Below, one piece after another: positions 1-9,221 of a stretch of 64,000 bases of DNA; positions within the stretch are counted from its first letter, which is position 1; the number at the start of each line of letters is the position of its first letter. A program made the translations under genes and the position numbers. This DNA is from Pseudothermotoga sp. (GTDB taxonomy: Bacteria; Thermotogota; Thermotogae; Thermotogales; DSM-5069): positions 12,140 to 76,139 of the forward strand of contig DOKY01000034.1 in NCBI GenBank assembly GCA_003510135.1. Reading direction: 5' to 3'. A model generated the notes under the pieces. The model searched no databases. It worked only from the letters and a program-made list of their open reading frames with translations, and was not told the DNA's origin.

Positions 1-1163
1 TTGGCTTTCACCGATCCACCGATTACAACGCCCCTTCCGAAGACCTTCACGTTTCCTCCGCAGATGATCGTACTGTTCATGACGTAGTCTTCGACAAGAA
101 CATCACCACCACAGAAGATCAAAGCTTCGTTCACGAACCTCGCGGTGAAATCTCTTCCAACTCTTATGACACCCTTGCCTTTCGCAAAGACCCCACCCTG
201 GACCCTGAGCGATCCACCACAGTCTATCTGTACCTCACCGAGAACACCGAGTATCAGTAGATCACCCTTCAGCCGAACCTTGAACGGTCCCTCCGCGTTT
301 CCCCTTATCACAACGCTCCCGTTGAAATCGATGTTTCCAGTATCGTAACCGAGGTCTTTATCGATCACAAGAAGTTCTCTCACGCATACCTTCGAATCCT
401 TGAGATACGGTTGTCCGTCACAGTTCGCAAGAATCTGCATTCCGTCCGGCGACAGACGAACGTTTTCCCCAACGAAGCTTTCCAGATTGATGTCTTTCGG
501 TTCCTGAACTCTGACCGGTTCGCCAGTTACCGTCATGCCATCCTCACCCCGGACAGCTTTCCTCTTGATCGCAAGTACATCATCCTTATTGCACGTGAAT
601 ATCTTATAAAGCGATGCGGGATCCACCCGCTCGCTTTCATCAGGTTTTTCCACAACGAAACCGCTGATCGGAAAGAGGTACTCGATGGATGCATCCTTGG
701 GCGGAACAGGTTTTTTTCCTGAGGCGACTGGTACCTCGGTAAAGATTCTTTGTTCCGTCACAATTCTCTCGATGACACTTTCGTCTATTCCGTAGACAAC
801 CTTTGCTTCTGACAGAGCCCGTTTGATCTCCTCGACCGTGGGCATGGTCCTCTTGAGCCCGGGAATTATCATAACACTTGCGGTCATTTTGTCCTCGGAC
901 ACGATGATTCGGATGATCGGTTCTGCGTATTGTTCTTCCAAAAGGTTGACCTCTCGCAAGGATAGATGCTCAATTTTGATCGAGTCTATGTTTTCCAGAA
1001 TTGTTTGAATATCTGCTGTCTTCAGAGGTTCCACTATGGCTTCTATTTGACGAGACGTTTCATTTATCTGGACATTCACTTTGTCATACCAATCGGGGCC
1101 ATAGTTTTTCTCTAAAAGTGATAGCAGTTCCTCTATAGAGTTTGCCCTGAGCGTTTCTCTCAT
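1..1163 (-). CDS. FapA-family (DUF342) protein, C-terminus outside window
   Basis: The minus-strand frame starts at ATG 1161-1163, behind a GAGGGG ribosome site, and stays open to the window edge, so about 387 residues are visible and the 3' end is missing. The N-terminus (MRETLRANSIEELL) is followed by a mixed alpha/beta part. From about residue 150 the sequence fits the FapA/DUF342 family (INLESFVGENVRLS, then repeated hydrophobic-glycine turns such as VVIRGNAEGP and VFGRGVVIGG), which in known members forms a right-handed beta-helix. FapA-like proteins are flagellar-assembly-linked in many bacteria, but the exact role is not established. It is divergent from proS. Confidence 0.8.
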   Translation of the reverse strand, partial: MRETLRANSIEELLSLLEKNYGPDWYDKVNVQINETSRQIEAIVEPLKTADIQTILENIDSIKIEHLSLREVNLLEEQYAEPIIRIIVSEDKMTASVMIIPGLKRTMPTVEEIKRALSEAKVVYGIDESVIERIVTEQRIFTEVPVASGKKPVPPKDASIEYLFPISGFVVEKPDESERVDPASLYKIFTCNKDDVLAIKRKAVRGEDGMTVTGEPVRVQEPKDINLESFVGENVRLSPDGMQILANCDGQPYLKDSKVCVRELLVIDKDLGYDTGNIDFNGSVVIRGNAEGPFKVRLKGDLLILGVLGEVQIDCGGSLRVQGGVFAKGKGVIRVGRDFTARFVNEALIFCGGDVLVEDYVMNSTIICGGNVKVFGRGVVIGGSVKA

Positions 1164-1241
1164 GATATCCCCTCAGTTTTATTATGCCTCGGGAGGTGAG
1201 AGACAGGTCAAATCGAATTAACTGAATCGTGATGAAGTCAT

Positions 1242-1271
1242 GTGACCCTGAACTGTCGCACACGATAGAAT
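1242..1271 (+). promoter_or_regulatory. Possible promoter of proS
   Basis: GTGACC (1242-1247) and TAGAAT (1266-1271) are separated by 18 bases. They sit upstream of a GGAGGT ribosome site at 1295-1300 and the GTG start at 1308. The match to the vegetative consensus is moderate. Confidence 0.35.
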
Positions 1272-1307
1272 ACTATTAAGGACCTGTAAGAATCGGAGGT
1301 GTGAACT

Positions 1308-3032
1308 GTGAGATTCTCACAACTTTACGCTCCAACGGTCAAGGAACCACCCGCAGATGCGGAGGTCGTGAGTCACGCGCTTCTCTACAGGGCAGGGTTC
1401 ATCAGGAAGGCGGCTGCCGGGGTTTATACGTACCTGCCGCTGGCGAAGAGGACGCTTTCGAAAATAGAAAACATCGTGAGGGAAGAGATGAACAGGATCG
1501 GAGCTCAGGAGATTTCCATGCCCATCATTCACCCTGCGGAGCTGTGGCAGATGACGGGGCGCTGGGATGATTACGGTGACGAGATGATGAAGCTCAAAGA
1601 CAGACACGGCAGAGACTTCGCGCTGGGTCCCACACACGAAGAGATGGTCACTTTCCTCGTCAAGGATGAGGTTCGTTCTTACAAACAGCTTCCGCTCTTT
1701 TTGTACCAGATAGGTCCGAAATACCGGGACGAGATCAGACCGAGGTTCGGACTGCTGCGCGCCAGAGAGTTCATCATGAAAGATGGTTACAGTTTCCACG
1801 ACAGCGAAGAATCTCTGGATGAAGCCTACAGAGCGTGCAGCGATGCTTACAGCAAGATCGTGGAGAGGATTGGCCTGAAATATATGATCGTTGAGGCAGC
1901 AAGCGGTGCGATCGGCGGAAGTCAGTCGCACGAGTTCGTCAGTTTCGCGCAGGTTGGTGAAACGAACCTGCTCAGGTGTAACAACTGTGGCTATTCCTCC
2001 AGCGACGAGCAGGCACCCTACAGAGGCGAGTACGAAAAAATCGAGGAAGACGAAAAGCCAATCCAGCTCGTTCACACACCGAACGTGCGTACGGTCCAGC
2101 AGGTGGCAGATTTTTTATCCGTCGAGCCGAGAAGGATCGTCAAATCGCTTTTGTTCGTTGGCAGAAACGGTTTCGTCATGGCGCTGATCCAGGGTGACAG
2201 GGAGTTGAACGTGGAGAAGTTGAAGGTTTTCATGAAGGACCAGTCTTTGAGGCTTGCCACCCCAGACGAAGTTTTCGAGAGGTTCAAAGTGCCCATCGGA
2301 TTCATAGGACCGGTGGGCGTGAACGTGCCCATCGTGGCCGACCACGGCGTGAAGCATCTGAAGAACGTGGTCGTTGGAGGCATGAAGGAAGACTACCACT
2401 ACGTGAACGCCAACGTTGGAAGAGATTTCAATCCAGATCATTACACGGACCTGACGCTCGTTGTCGAGAACGATCCCTGCCCCGTCTGCGGAAAGCCTCT
2501 GCAGGCAATGAAGGGCATCGAGCTGGGACACGTTTTCAAGCTCGGCACGAAGTACTCTCAATCCATGGGTGCTTATTATATGGATAGAGAGGGCAACCTC
2601 AAGCCGTTCATAATGGGTTGCTACGGCTGGGGTGTTTCCAGGACCATGGCCGCCGTTGTGGAACAGCTCAACGATGAAGATGGAATCATCTGGCCAAGGT
2701 CCATCGCGCCGTATGAGGTCATCGTGACCGTCGTTTCGATGAACGATGAGAGACAGAAGAAGTTCGCCGAGTCGCTGTACAGAGAACTGAACAACAAAGG
2801 AATCGAAGTCCTTCTGGACGATCGAGAGATATCGCCGGGCATGAAGTTCAAAGACGCCGATTTGATAGGTTTCCCGCTCAGGGTCACCGTTGGAAAGTCG
2901 TTGCAGGATGGTTTCGTCGAGTTGAAGCTGAGGAACGAGAAGAATCAGAACAGGATAGAAGCGAACGTCTCGAAAGTCGTGCAGACGTGTGTGAACATGC
3001 TCGATTCTTACGATCCACAGAAAGGTAGATGA
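1308..3032 (+). CDS. proS: Prolyl-tRNA synthetase
   Basis: Charges tRNA-Pro with proline in the cytoplasm. At 574 residues it has the length of the bacterial-type enzyme with an insertion (editing-like) domain between class II motifs 2 and 3. Class II signatures are visible: motif 1 near residues 40-75, motif 2 with the FGLLRAREFIMKDGYSFH stretch near 145-162, and motif 3 in the MGCYGWGVSRTMAAVVE segment near 435-450. The central part (about 225-410) is the insertion, and the last 100 residues form the anticodon-binding domain. The start is GTG 1308, five to seven bases after GGAGGT. ftsY follows after 3 bases, so the two are probably co-transcribed. Confidence 0.97.
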   Translation: MRFSQLYAPTVKEPPADAEVVSHALLYRAGFIRKAAAGVYTYLPLAKRTLSKIENIVREEMNRIGAQEISMPIIHPAELWQMTGRWDDYGDEMMKLKDRHGRDFALGPTHEEMVTFLVKDEVRSYKQLPLFLYQIGPKYRDEIRPRFGLLRAREFIMKDGYSFHDSEESLDEAYRACSDAYSKIVERIGLKYMIVEAASGAIGGSQSHEFVSFAQVGETNLLRCNNCGYSSSDEQAPYRGEYEKIEEDEKPIQLVHTPNVRTVQQVADFLSVEPRRIVKSLLFVGRNGFVMALIQGDRELNVEKLKVFMKDQSLRLATPDEVFERFKVPIGFIGPVGVNVPIVADHGVKHLKNVVVGGMKEDYHYVNANVGRDFNPDHYTDLTLVVENDPCPVCGKPLQAMKGIELGHVFKLGTKYSQSMGAYYMDREGNLKPFIMGCYGWGVSRTMAAVVEQLNDEDGIIWPRSIAPYEVIVTVVSMNDERQKKFAESLYRELNNKGIEVLLDDREISPGMKFKDADLIGFPLRVTVGKSLQDGFVELKLRNEKNQNRIEANVSKVVQTCVNMLDSYDPQKGR

Positions 3033-3035
3033 AAC

Positions 3036-3914
3036 ATGGGATTCTTTGAGAGACTCAGGAAAGGACTCGAAAAAACGAGAAAGTCCTTTTTCGATGGAAT
3101 TAAACAGCTTCTGAAAGCGGGCAGAATCGACGAAGAAACCCTTCAAGAGCTTGAGGAGCTGCTCATCGCCGCGGACGTAGGACATCAGACCACGACATGG
3201 ATCATAGAAAAGCTTAAACAGGAAAGAGACGATCCAGTCGTTTCTCTGAAGAAGATCCTCGTCGAACTGCTGGAAGCCGACACCACGCTGAATTTGACGG
3301 GCTCTCCAAGCGTGATAAGCGTGGTGGGTGTGAACGGTTCAGGCAAGACCACGACCGTGGCGAAGCTTGCTTCTCAGTTCCAGGCCATGGGTAAGAGCGT
3401 TGTGATGGCTGCCGCTGACACGTTCAGGGCAGCTGCGATCGAGCAACTCAAGGTCTGGGGTGAGAGGATCAACTGCACCGTCATCGCGCACGGGGAAGGT
3501 GCCGATCCCGCCGCGGTCGCATACGATGCGGTGAACCATGCAAAATCGAAATCGAAGGACATCGTGATCATAGACACCGCAGGAAGGCTGCACACCAAAA
3601 AGAATCTCATGGAGGAGCTCAGAAAGATACACAGAGTCGTTGCAAAACTGGTCGACGGAGCACCACACGAGGTGCTGCTCGTCATAGATGCAACGACGGG
3701 TCAGAACGGCTTGGTGCAGGCGAGGATCTTCAAAGAGATGGTGAACGTGACCGGTCTCGTAATCACAAAGCTCGACGGGACGGCCAAGGGGGGCGTTGCG
3801 CTGGCCATAAAGCACGAACTTTCTCTACCGATCAAATTCATCGGTGTTGGTGAAAGCGTAGAGGATCTCAAACCTTTCGATGCGAACCAGTTCGTCGAGG
3901 CGTTGCTGTCTTAA
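3036..3914 (+). CDS. ftsY: Signal recognition particle receptor FtsY
   Basis: Membrane-associated GTPase that docks the SRP-ribosome complex for co-translational membrane protein insertion. At 292 residues it is a short form: the N-terminal four-helix N domain (about 1-85) is followed directly by the G domain, without the long acidic A domain of E. coli. GTPase motifs are clear: GVNGSGKTTTVAKL (P-loop), DTFRAAAIEQL (insertion box), DTAGRLHTKKN (G3) and TKLDGTAKGG (G4), with FIGVGE near the C-terminus. The ATG start lies 3 bases after the proS stop. Confidence 0.97.
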   Translation: MGFFERLRKGLEKTRKSFFDGIKQLLKAGRIDEETLQELEELLIAADVGHQTTTWIIEKLKQERDDPVVSLKKILVELLEADTTLNLTGSPSVISVVGVNGSGKTTTVAKLASQFQAMGKSVVMAAADTFRAAAIEQLKVWGERINCTVIAHGEGADPAAVAYDAVNHAKSKSKDIVIIDTAGRLHTKKNLMEELRKIHRVVAKLVDGAPHEVLLVIDATTGQNGLVQARIFKEMVNVTGLVITKLDGTAKGGVALAIKHELSLPIKFIGVGESVEDLKPFDANQFVEALLS

Positions 3915-3930
3915 AGAATGGGAGTATAAT
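3903..3930 (+). promoter_or_regulatory. Probable promoter at the ftsY 3' end
   Basis: TTGCTG (3903-3908), a 16-base gap and a perfect TATAAT (3925-3930) span the ftsY stop codon. Transcription would start near 3937, about 20 bases before the TTG start of the DUF2225 gene at 3958. Confidence 0.55.
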
Positions 3931-3957
3931 CCTTTCGGATACCTGGAGGCTGAAAGT

Positions 3958-4614
3958 TTGCGAACCTTCTGGAACAAAAACTACGTTTGTCCCGTGTGCA
4001 AGAACCAATTCGAGGCGGTCAGGATCTTCAGCGACGCCATCAAGATCAAGAATCGAGAATCGGACCTGAAGCCCGTTTATGATGGTGTGAACGTGCTCAT
4101 GTTTCAGCTGGTGAGCTGTCCGAAGTGTTTGTACACATCGTTCGAGGACGATTTCGGGGATCTGACATCTTTGCAAGCCGAAACTATCGCCAGGATGCAC
4201 GAGAAGCTGAAACAGATCGAAATCGATCTGAGCGAAAACAAAAAAATCCGAGACGCCGCCGTACAGTACAACATTGCCGCCGCGATGTACGTTGCGAGAA
4301 AAAAGTCGTTCCGAGCTGCAGAGAGCCTCTTGAAACTGGCATGGCTCTACAGAGACGCGGGTGCGCCAGACGAGGAGAAGAGGGCTCTGGAACGAGCGAA
4401 GGAACTGTTTCTGAAAAGCTACATGGAAGAAGATCTTTCGGAAGACCGCCAGATCGCCGTGCTGTTTTACCTCGGTGAGATCGAAAAACGTCTCGGGAAC
4501 AGAAAGGAATCGGTGCGCTGGTTCTCTGAACTGTTCAGGAGGTTCTCAAAGAGTGGTTCGATCTATGTGAAACAAGCCAGACAAGAATGGCAGGAGGTTT
4601 CTCTCGAGAAATGA
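3958..4614 (+). CDS. DUF2225 family zinc-ribbon/TPR protein
   Basis: A 218-residue protein of the DUF2225 family, of unknown function. Two CxxC knuckles (YVCPVCKNQF near the N-terminus and SCPKCLY near residue 55) should bind one zinc ion. The C-terminal two thirds is helical and TPR-like (AAMYVARKKSFRAAESLLKLA, AVLFYLGEIEKRLGNRKESV). I choose TTG 3958 because GGAGG ends 8 bases upstream and family members begin just before the first CxxC; an upstream in-frame ATG at 3880 lies inside ftsY and has no ribosome site. The stop overlaps the next start (ATGA). Confidence 0.85.
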   Translation: MRTFWNKNYVCPVCKNQFEAVRIFSDAIKIKNRESDLKPVYDGVNVLMFQLVSCPKCLYTSFEDDFGDLTSLQAETIARMHEKLKQIEIDLSENKKIRDAAVQYNIAAAMYVARKKSFRAAESLLKLAWLYRDAGAPDEEKRALERAKELFLKSYMEEDLSEDRQIAVLFYLGEIEKRLGNRKESVRWFSELFRRFSKSGSIYVKQARQEWQEVSLEK

Positions 4615-6326
4615 AAACTCTAAGATGGCTCTTGATGTTCCTGCTGACAGCACTGCTCTTTGCCTGCGCGCGGTACGATGAGGACATTTTGGCACAGATC
4701 AACAGAAAACTCGACGATTTCGAATATAGACTCGCGGCACTCGAGAGGAGCGTTTATTCGAACCAGAAAGCAGTCGAGAGCCTTCAGAACGACGTGAAGA
4801 GAATCTCCGAGGAATTGACAACTGCAAAAAGATTGATCAGCGAGCAGAGGAGCATACCGGCAGTCTCGCAGGACGATGTGAACCAGATTCTGGCACGGAT
4901 CACTTCCCTAGAGATGCGTTTCAACCAGCTGTCCGTGGCGCTGAACGTCTCAGACGTACGCCAGCTCATATACAAGATCTCGGACCTGGAAACGGCGCAA
5001 AAACAACAGCAACTCGCCTACGAAAGGTTCGTCAGAAGCACCGAGGAACTTTTGTCGCAGGTCAACGCGGAGGAAACGGCTAAAAGATTGAGCAGCTTGG
5101 AGAACAATCTCACGTCGATTTCGAACCAGATAGGCGAACTGATCGAGCTTTCATCGAGGTTGAGTGCCCTCGAGAAGGCCTTCGACACGCTCTCAACAAC
5201 CCCGCAGGCGACCATCGTGAACGTATCGGCGATCGAGCGAGAGCTCTTCCAGGTGAAATCGAAAATGCAAGAGCTCGAGATCGGGTTGAAACGTGAGCTG
5301 GAGAGAAAATTCGAAGAGTTTTCCTCAAGGCAGATCGTCACAAGCCCTGCAGACCTTCAGACCTACATCGCGAACACGACCGCACTGGTCAGACAGCTCA
5401 GTTTGGAGCTGGAGACGCTGCGCGGCACCGTGCGGGAATACGATAGAGAAAGGTTTCTGAGGCTCGATCAGGAATACATAACCTACGTGGTGAAACCCAA
5501 CGACACGCTCTCGAGCATCATGCGCGCCTACGGTCTTGGACAGGACAAGCTCAGACTCATCGTGGAACTGAACAACATACAGGATCCCAACAAACTGCTC
5601 GTAGGCCAGAGGATAAAGATTCCCATCACGGACAGAAGTTCTCTGTTCGCTTATCCGCTGGAGAAACCTCTGAGTCTGGGGGACGTGGTCTCGACGTTCG
5701 GCCGACCTGCAAGCGGTGGCGTCGCAACGGGTATAACAATCAGCCTGGAGAGCGGTTCTCGCGTGTTCTCCATCCTGCCTGGGAGAATCGTGAGCATCCT
5801 TCAGGATGAGAAAGGCTATCATGTGCGCATCGATCATGGAAACGGCGTACTCGCGGTGTACGGAAACCTCTCGACGCTGAACGTGACCGCGAACAGCTGG
5901 GTCAGCAAGGGCCAGGTTATAGGAACGGTGAACGGTCTGTTCCATTTCGAGATATGGATAGACGGAGAGCCGAGAGATCCTCTGCGCATCCTTCTCAAAT
6001 ACGTCGGCAGGTTCGAAGCCACATTCTACTCAGAATGGGACGATGGAAAGCTGCCGGAACATCCAACTTTTCGTATCACTGCGCTCGGGACGATCCCGAA
6101 AGAGTGGAGAACCTTAGCTGCTGATCCTTCCGTCATTCCTTTAGGCAGTATCGTGTACATACCGCAGTTCGCGGACAAGCCTAATTTCGGTCTCTTCGTG
6201 GTCGAGGACACCGGACTTCTCATAAAAGGTAACATTGTCGACGTTTACGTCAACAGTCCACAGCGGGCTCTGCAGAACATGCGCAACGAGGTCGACGTTT
6301 ATCTTGTCACGTCGAGGATGAGGTGA
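4611..6326 (+). CDS. Envelope lipoprotein with coiled coil, LysM, degenerate M23 and 3D domains
   Basis: A 571-residue exported protein. The N-terminus MKTLRWLLMFLLTALLFAC is a signal peptide ending in a lipobox-like LLFAC, so lipid anchoring at Cys-19 is likely. Residues about 25-270 are coiled coil. A LysM module follows (YVVKPNDTLSSIMRAYGL to LVGQRIKIP, about 285-335). Next is an M23/LytM-like domain (about 345-460) and a C-terminal 3D double-psi beta-barrel (AADPSVIPLGSIVYIP to IVDVYVN). The M23 part seems to lack most of the metal ligands: the usual HxxxD and HxH positions read as non-His residues, with only one His left in the last motif. It probably binds or remodels peptidoglycan rather than cutting it through M23. 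The ATG at 4611 overlaps the previous stop. Confidence 0.85.
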   Translation: MKTLRWLLMFLLTALLFACARYDEDILAQINRKLDDFEYRLAALERSVYSNQKAVESLQNDVKRISEELTTAKRLISEQRSIPAVSQDDVNQILARITSLEMRFNQLSVALNVSDVRQLIYKISDLETAQKQQQLAYERFVRSTEELLSQVNAEETAKRLSSLENNLTSISNQIGELIELSSRLSALEKAFDTLSTTPQATIVNVSAIERELFQVKSKMQELEIGLKRELERKFEEFSSRQIVTSPADLQTYIANTTALVRQLSLELETLRGTVREYDRERFLRLDQEYITYVVKPNDTLSSIMRAYGLGQDKLRLIVELNNIQDPNKLLVGQRIKIPITDRSSLFAYPLEKPLSLGDVVSTFGRPASGGVATGITISLESGSRVFSILPGRIVSILQDEKGYHVRIDHGNGVLAVYGNLSTLNVTANSWVSKGQVIGTVNGLFHFEIWIDGEPRDPLRILLKYVGRFEATFYSEWDDGKLPEHPTFRITALGTIPKEWRTLAADPSVIPLGSIVYIPQFADKPNFGLFVVEDTGLLIKGNIVDVYVNSPQRALQNMRNEVDVYLVTSRMR

Positions 6327-6331
6327 TCTCT

Positions 6332-6748
6332 TTGGGCATCACCGTTAAGAGTGAGTACGCGTTCAGAATACTCCTTTCCATAGCTGGATGTGAAAAACTG
6401 ACCTCTCTCACCAACGTCTCAAAAAGAACGAACGTGCCAAGGGAGTTCGCAGAGAAGATCGTGTTACAGCTGAGGAAAGCTGGCATCGTCAAAGCAAAGC
6501 GCGGAAGAAGTGGAGGTTATGAACTCGCCAAGGATCCGTCTCAGGTCACCGCTTACGACATCATGACGGCGGTCGACGAACTGGACAGGATCGTTAAGTG
6601 CGATCCAGACATCTGTAGTCGTGACGATAGAGAAAGCTGCGTCGTTAAGAACATGGTGTGGGACAAGTTAATGAGTTGCTTAAAGGAAACACTCACGAGC
6701 GTGACACTCCAAGATTTGCTTGCTGCCTGTGGGAGGGAAAATAAGTGA
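6332..6748 (+). CDS. Rrf2-family transcription regulator
   Basis: A 138-residue winged-helix protein (GITVKSEYAFRILLSIA, GIVKAKRGRSGGYELAKDP) of the Rrf2 family, which contains IscR, NsrR and CymR. Three cysteines in the sequence KCDPDICSRDDRESC occupy the position of the Fe-S ligands of IscR/NsrR, so an iron-sulfur sensor is plausible. I take TTG 6332 as start because GAGGTG lies 6 bases upstream; GTG 6323 is the alternative. The stop overlaps the GTG of the next gene by 4 bases. Target genes cannot be told from the sequence. Confidence 0.88.
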   Translation: MGITVKSEYAFRILLSIAGCEKLTSLTNVSKRTNVPREFAEKIVLQLRKAGIVKAKRGRSGGYELAKDPSQVTAYDIMTAVDELDRIVKCDPDICSRDDRESCVVKNMVWDKLMSCLKETLTSVTLQDLLAACGRENK

Positions 6749-7701
6749 GGAAAGTTGTTCAAAACATTGCGGACGATTTCTTCGAGATCTTGCGCTACGA
6801 CAAGAACCACTGGCATGAATACTGGAAGATCTACAGAGCGAAGCATGAACCACTGATAGACGAGTACGAAAAGACGCTGAACTTGTCTGAAGAATGGATC
6901 GTCACACTGTTGAAGAACATGGAGCGTCGAAACCTCGACAGACTCATGCAGTACTGGCACTCGATCTCGCACGAACAGAAGTACCACTGTTCGAAACTGA
7001 TCACTGCAAAGCACGAGCTGTTCGAGCTAAAACAAGAGGAGTTCGTGATCGTGCTGACTGGTCTGCTTGGTATCAAAAACTGGGTCGCGGTGAAGGGTAA
7101 ACGCGAATGGGTGATAATGATAGACCTTTTGAGCCTCTGGAACAACAAGAAGCTGGACGAACTTCCCTATGTTGCCTATCAAGCTGCTCTTGGCTTCAAG
7201 GGAGGTGAAAGGTACGGTGACTACGTCCCGAAAAAGGAACTTTTTGCAAGACTTTGGAACAAGATCGAGGAAGCATTCGCACAAAAAGAACTTGACAAAA
7301 CCATGGAGCAGATCTGCAAGGTGCTTTACGAGAACGTACCCCATTACAACTGGGTCGGCTTCTACCTCACCGATCCTTCAAAACGTGGCGAGCTCGTGCT
7401 GGGACCGTTCGTTGGGGAGCCAACAGAACACGTGAGGATTCCGTTTGGAAGGGGCATATGCGGCCAGGCTGCCGAACGCAGAGCGACGTTCGTGGTTCAG
7501 GATGTGTCTAAAGAAACGAACTACCTTTCGTGCAGTCCGAAGGTCGAATCGGAAATTGTGGTGCCGATCGTTGTCAATGGAGAGGTCTTCGGTGAACTCG
7601 ATATCGACAGTCACGTGCTGAACAGTTTCGATGAGAACGACAGAAATTTCCTTGAAAAAATCTGCGAAAAGATTTCACAAAAAGTGGGGATGAAGGGATG
7701 A
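6745..7701 (+). CDS. GAF-domain protein resembling free methionine-R-sulfoxide reductase
   Basis: A 318-residue protein. Residues about 1-165 form a helical, charged domain that I do not recognise. Residues about 170-318 form a GAF domain close to the fRMsr/YebR type: HYNWVGFYLTDP, RIPFGRGICGQAA, SEIVVPIVVNGEVFGELDIDS. Two of the cysteine positions used by fRMsr are kept (GRGICG and YLSCSP), while the third, just before the RIPFG motif, is Glu/His here. It may be a redox or ligand sensor, or a reductase with an altered Cys set. Translation is coupled to both neighbours by 4-base overlaps. Confidence 0.75.
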   Translation: MRKVVQNIADDFFEILRYDKNHWHEYWKIYRAKHEPLIDEYEKTLNLSEEWIVTLLKNMERRNLDRLMQYWHSISHEQKYHCSKLITAKHELFELKQEEFVIVLTGLLGIKNWVAVKGKREWVIMIDLLSLWNNKKLDELPYVAYQAALGFKGGERYGDYVPKKELFARLWNKIEEAFAQKELDKTMEQICKVLYENVPHYNWVGFYLTDPSKRGELVLGPFVGEPTEHVRIPFGRGICGQAAERRATFVVQDVSKETNYLSCSPKVESEIVVPIVVNGEVFGELDIDSHVLNSFDENDRNFLEKICEKISQKVGMKG

Positions 7702-8837
7702 CGGTGAACGAACTCGTCAGGAAAGCTGCAAAAAAGCTTGAAACACCGTTTTTGCTGATTGACCTCGACATAGTTGAGGAAAACTACAGAAAGCTTGCAA
7801 GTGCCATCCCGAATTGCAGGATCTTCTACGCGGTGAAGGCCAACAGTCACCCGAGAATCATCGAGAGACTCAGGGATCTTGGAAGCAGTTTCGACGTGGC
7901 GTCGGTCGGCGAAATCAACAAACTGTTGAGCCTGAATGTTACACCCGACAGGATGATCTTCGCGAACCCCATCAAGCGGGAAAAGGACATTACCTACGCC
8001 TACGACATAGGTTTGAACCTGTTTGCGGCCGATTCACCCATGGAGCTCGAAAAGATAGCGGAGAACGCCCCAGGATCTCAGGTGGTGATCCGTGTCGCTG
8101 TTGAAAACAGGCACAGCGACTGGCCACTCTCGAGAAAGTTCGGAACAGATCCTATGACCGCCGTGCAGCTCATCGAGCAGGCAGACAGGTTAAGACTGAA
8201 ACCAATCGGTGTGAGTTTCCACGTCGGATCTCAGAACTACGATCCAAAAAGCTGGTGGAACGCGATCGAAAGTGTGGCACGCGTCTTTTACTGGGCCGAG
8301 AAACTGTATGGAATCAACCTGAACGTCCTCGACATAGGTGGAGGTATACCCGTCAAACACGTCAAACCTATACCGACCGTGGATGAAATCGGAAACATTG
8401 TTCAGCAGGCGATCAATGAGTACCTCTCTGGAGTAAAGGATTTGGAACTTTTCGCCGAACCAGGACGTTCGATGGTCGGAGATGCGGCGATACTGGTCAC
8501 AAGAGTCTTGCTGAGGTGTCGGCGTGGTAGCGAAGAATGGGTTTACATCGATGCCGGTGTATTCCACGGTCTGATGGAGACCATCGAGAACTTCCGTTAC
8601 GAAATTGTGGTGGAAGGAAAAGAGGACGAGCAGAAGATGCCTTTCGTGTTGGCTGGGCCAACATGTGACAGCGTTGACAAAATATATGACGATGCGATGC
8701 TTCCTTACAACATCACCTTAGACGATATCGTGTATTTCATAAACGCGGGAGCCTACACAATCGAGTATGCGACGAATTTCAACGGAATTCCCGGACCGAT
8801 GGTTTACTTCGTTCAGGATTTGGCTTCGACGATCTGA
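7698..8837 (+). CDS. Ornithine/lysine decarboxylase-like PLP enzyme (fold III)
   Basis: A 379-residue alanine-racemase-fold decarboxylase. FYAVKANSHPRI carries the PLP lysine near residue 50, the HVGSQ motif near 173 and the DIGGGIP glycine loop near 210 bind the phosphate, and AEPGRSMVGD near 253 is also typical. GPTCDSVDKIYDD near the C-terminus carries the catalytic Cys-Asp pair of ornithine decarboxylases, which favours ODC or L/ODC over diaminopimelate decarboxylase (usually longer). It would make putrescine or cadaverine, precursors of thermophile polyamines. Its 3' end overlaps the convergent yjbQ gene by 25 bases. Confidence 0.85.
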   Translation: MTVNELVRKAAKKLETPFLLIDLDIVEENYRKLASAIPNCRIFYAVKANSHPRIIERLRDLGSSFDVASVGEINKLLSLNVTPDRMIFANPIKREKDITYAYDIGLNLFAADSPMELEKIAENAPGSQVVIRVAVENRHSDWPLSRKFGTDPMTAVQLIEQADRLRLKPIGVSFHVGSQNYDPKSWWNAIESVARVFYWAEKLYGINLNVLDIGGGIPVKHVKPIPTVDEIGNIVQQAINEYLSGVKDLELFAEPGRSMVGDAAILVTRVLLRCRRGSEEWVYIDAGVFHGLMETIENFRYEIVVEGKEDEQKMPFVLAGPTCDSVDKIYDDAMLPYNITLDDIVYFINAGAYTIEYATNFNGIPGPMVYFVQDLASTI

Positions 8838-9214
8838 ACGAAGATCTGTCTCGCCCTTGGGCCGTCGAACTCGCAGAAGAACACGCGCTGCCAGGTACCG
8901 AGGGCGAGTCTACCGTTCTCCACAGGGATCGTCACCGAAGGGCCTATCAAGCTTGCTTTGATGTGAGCGTCGCTGTTGCCTTCCAGATGGTGATAGCTGG
9001 CGCCAAAAGGTACGAGCTCGGAAAGTGTCTCCGTGATATCGAGCCGAACAGAACTGTCAGCGCCTTCGTTGATCGTGATGGCGGCCGTAGTGTGTGGCAC
9101 GAACACCAAACAAACACCGCTCCTGACACCCGATTCTCTCACGATCTGTTGAACCTGCTCGGTCACATCGACCATTTCGATTCGTTGCTTCGTTCTCACA
9201 GAGAAGTTCTTCAT
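8813..9214 (-). CDS. yjbQ: YjbQ/UPF0047 family protein
   Basis: A 133-residue member of the UPF0047 family (secondary thiamine-phosphate synthase annotation). Family signatures are CLVFVPHTTAAITINE, YHHLEGNSDAH and GTWQRVFFCEFDGPR, giving the conserved His and Asn residues of the trimeric beta-barrel. The true cellular role is uncertain. It follows minE by 7 bases and is likely the last gene of a minD-minE-yjbQ unit. Confidence 0.9.
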   Translation of the reverse strand: MKNFSVRTKQRIEMVDVTEQVQQIVRESGVRSGVCLVFVPHTTAAITINEGADSSVRLDITETLSELVPFGASYHHLEGNSDAHIKASLIGPSVTIPVENGRLALGTWQRVFFCEFDGPRARQIFVQIVEAKS

Positions 9215-9221
9215 GGTCTTC

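Noticed and set aside
2115..3185. A 356-codon minus frame opposite proS and ftsY
   Set aside because: Antisense to two certain genes, with shadow composition.
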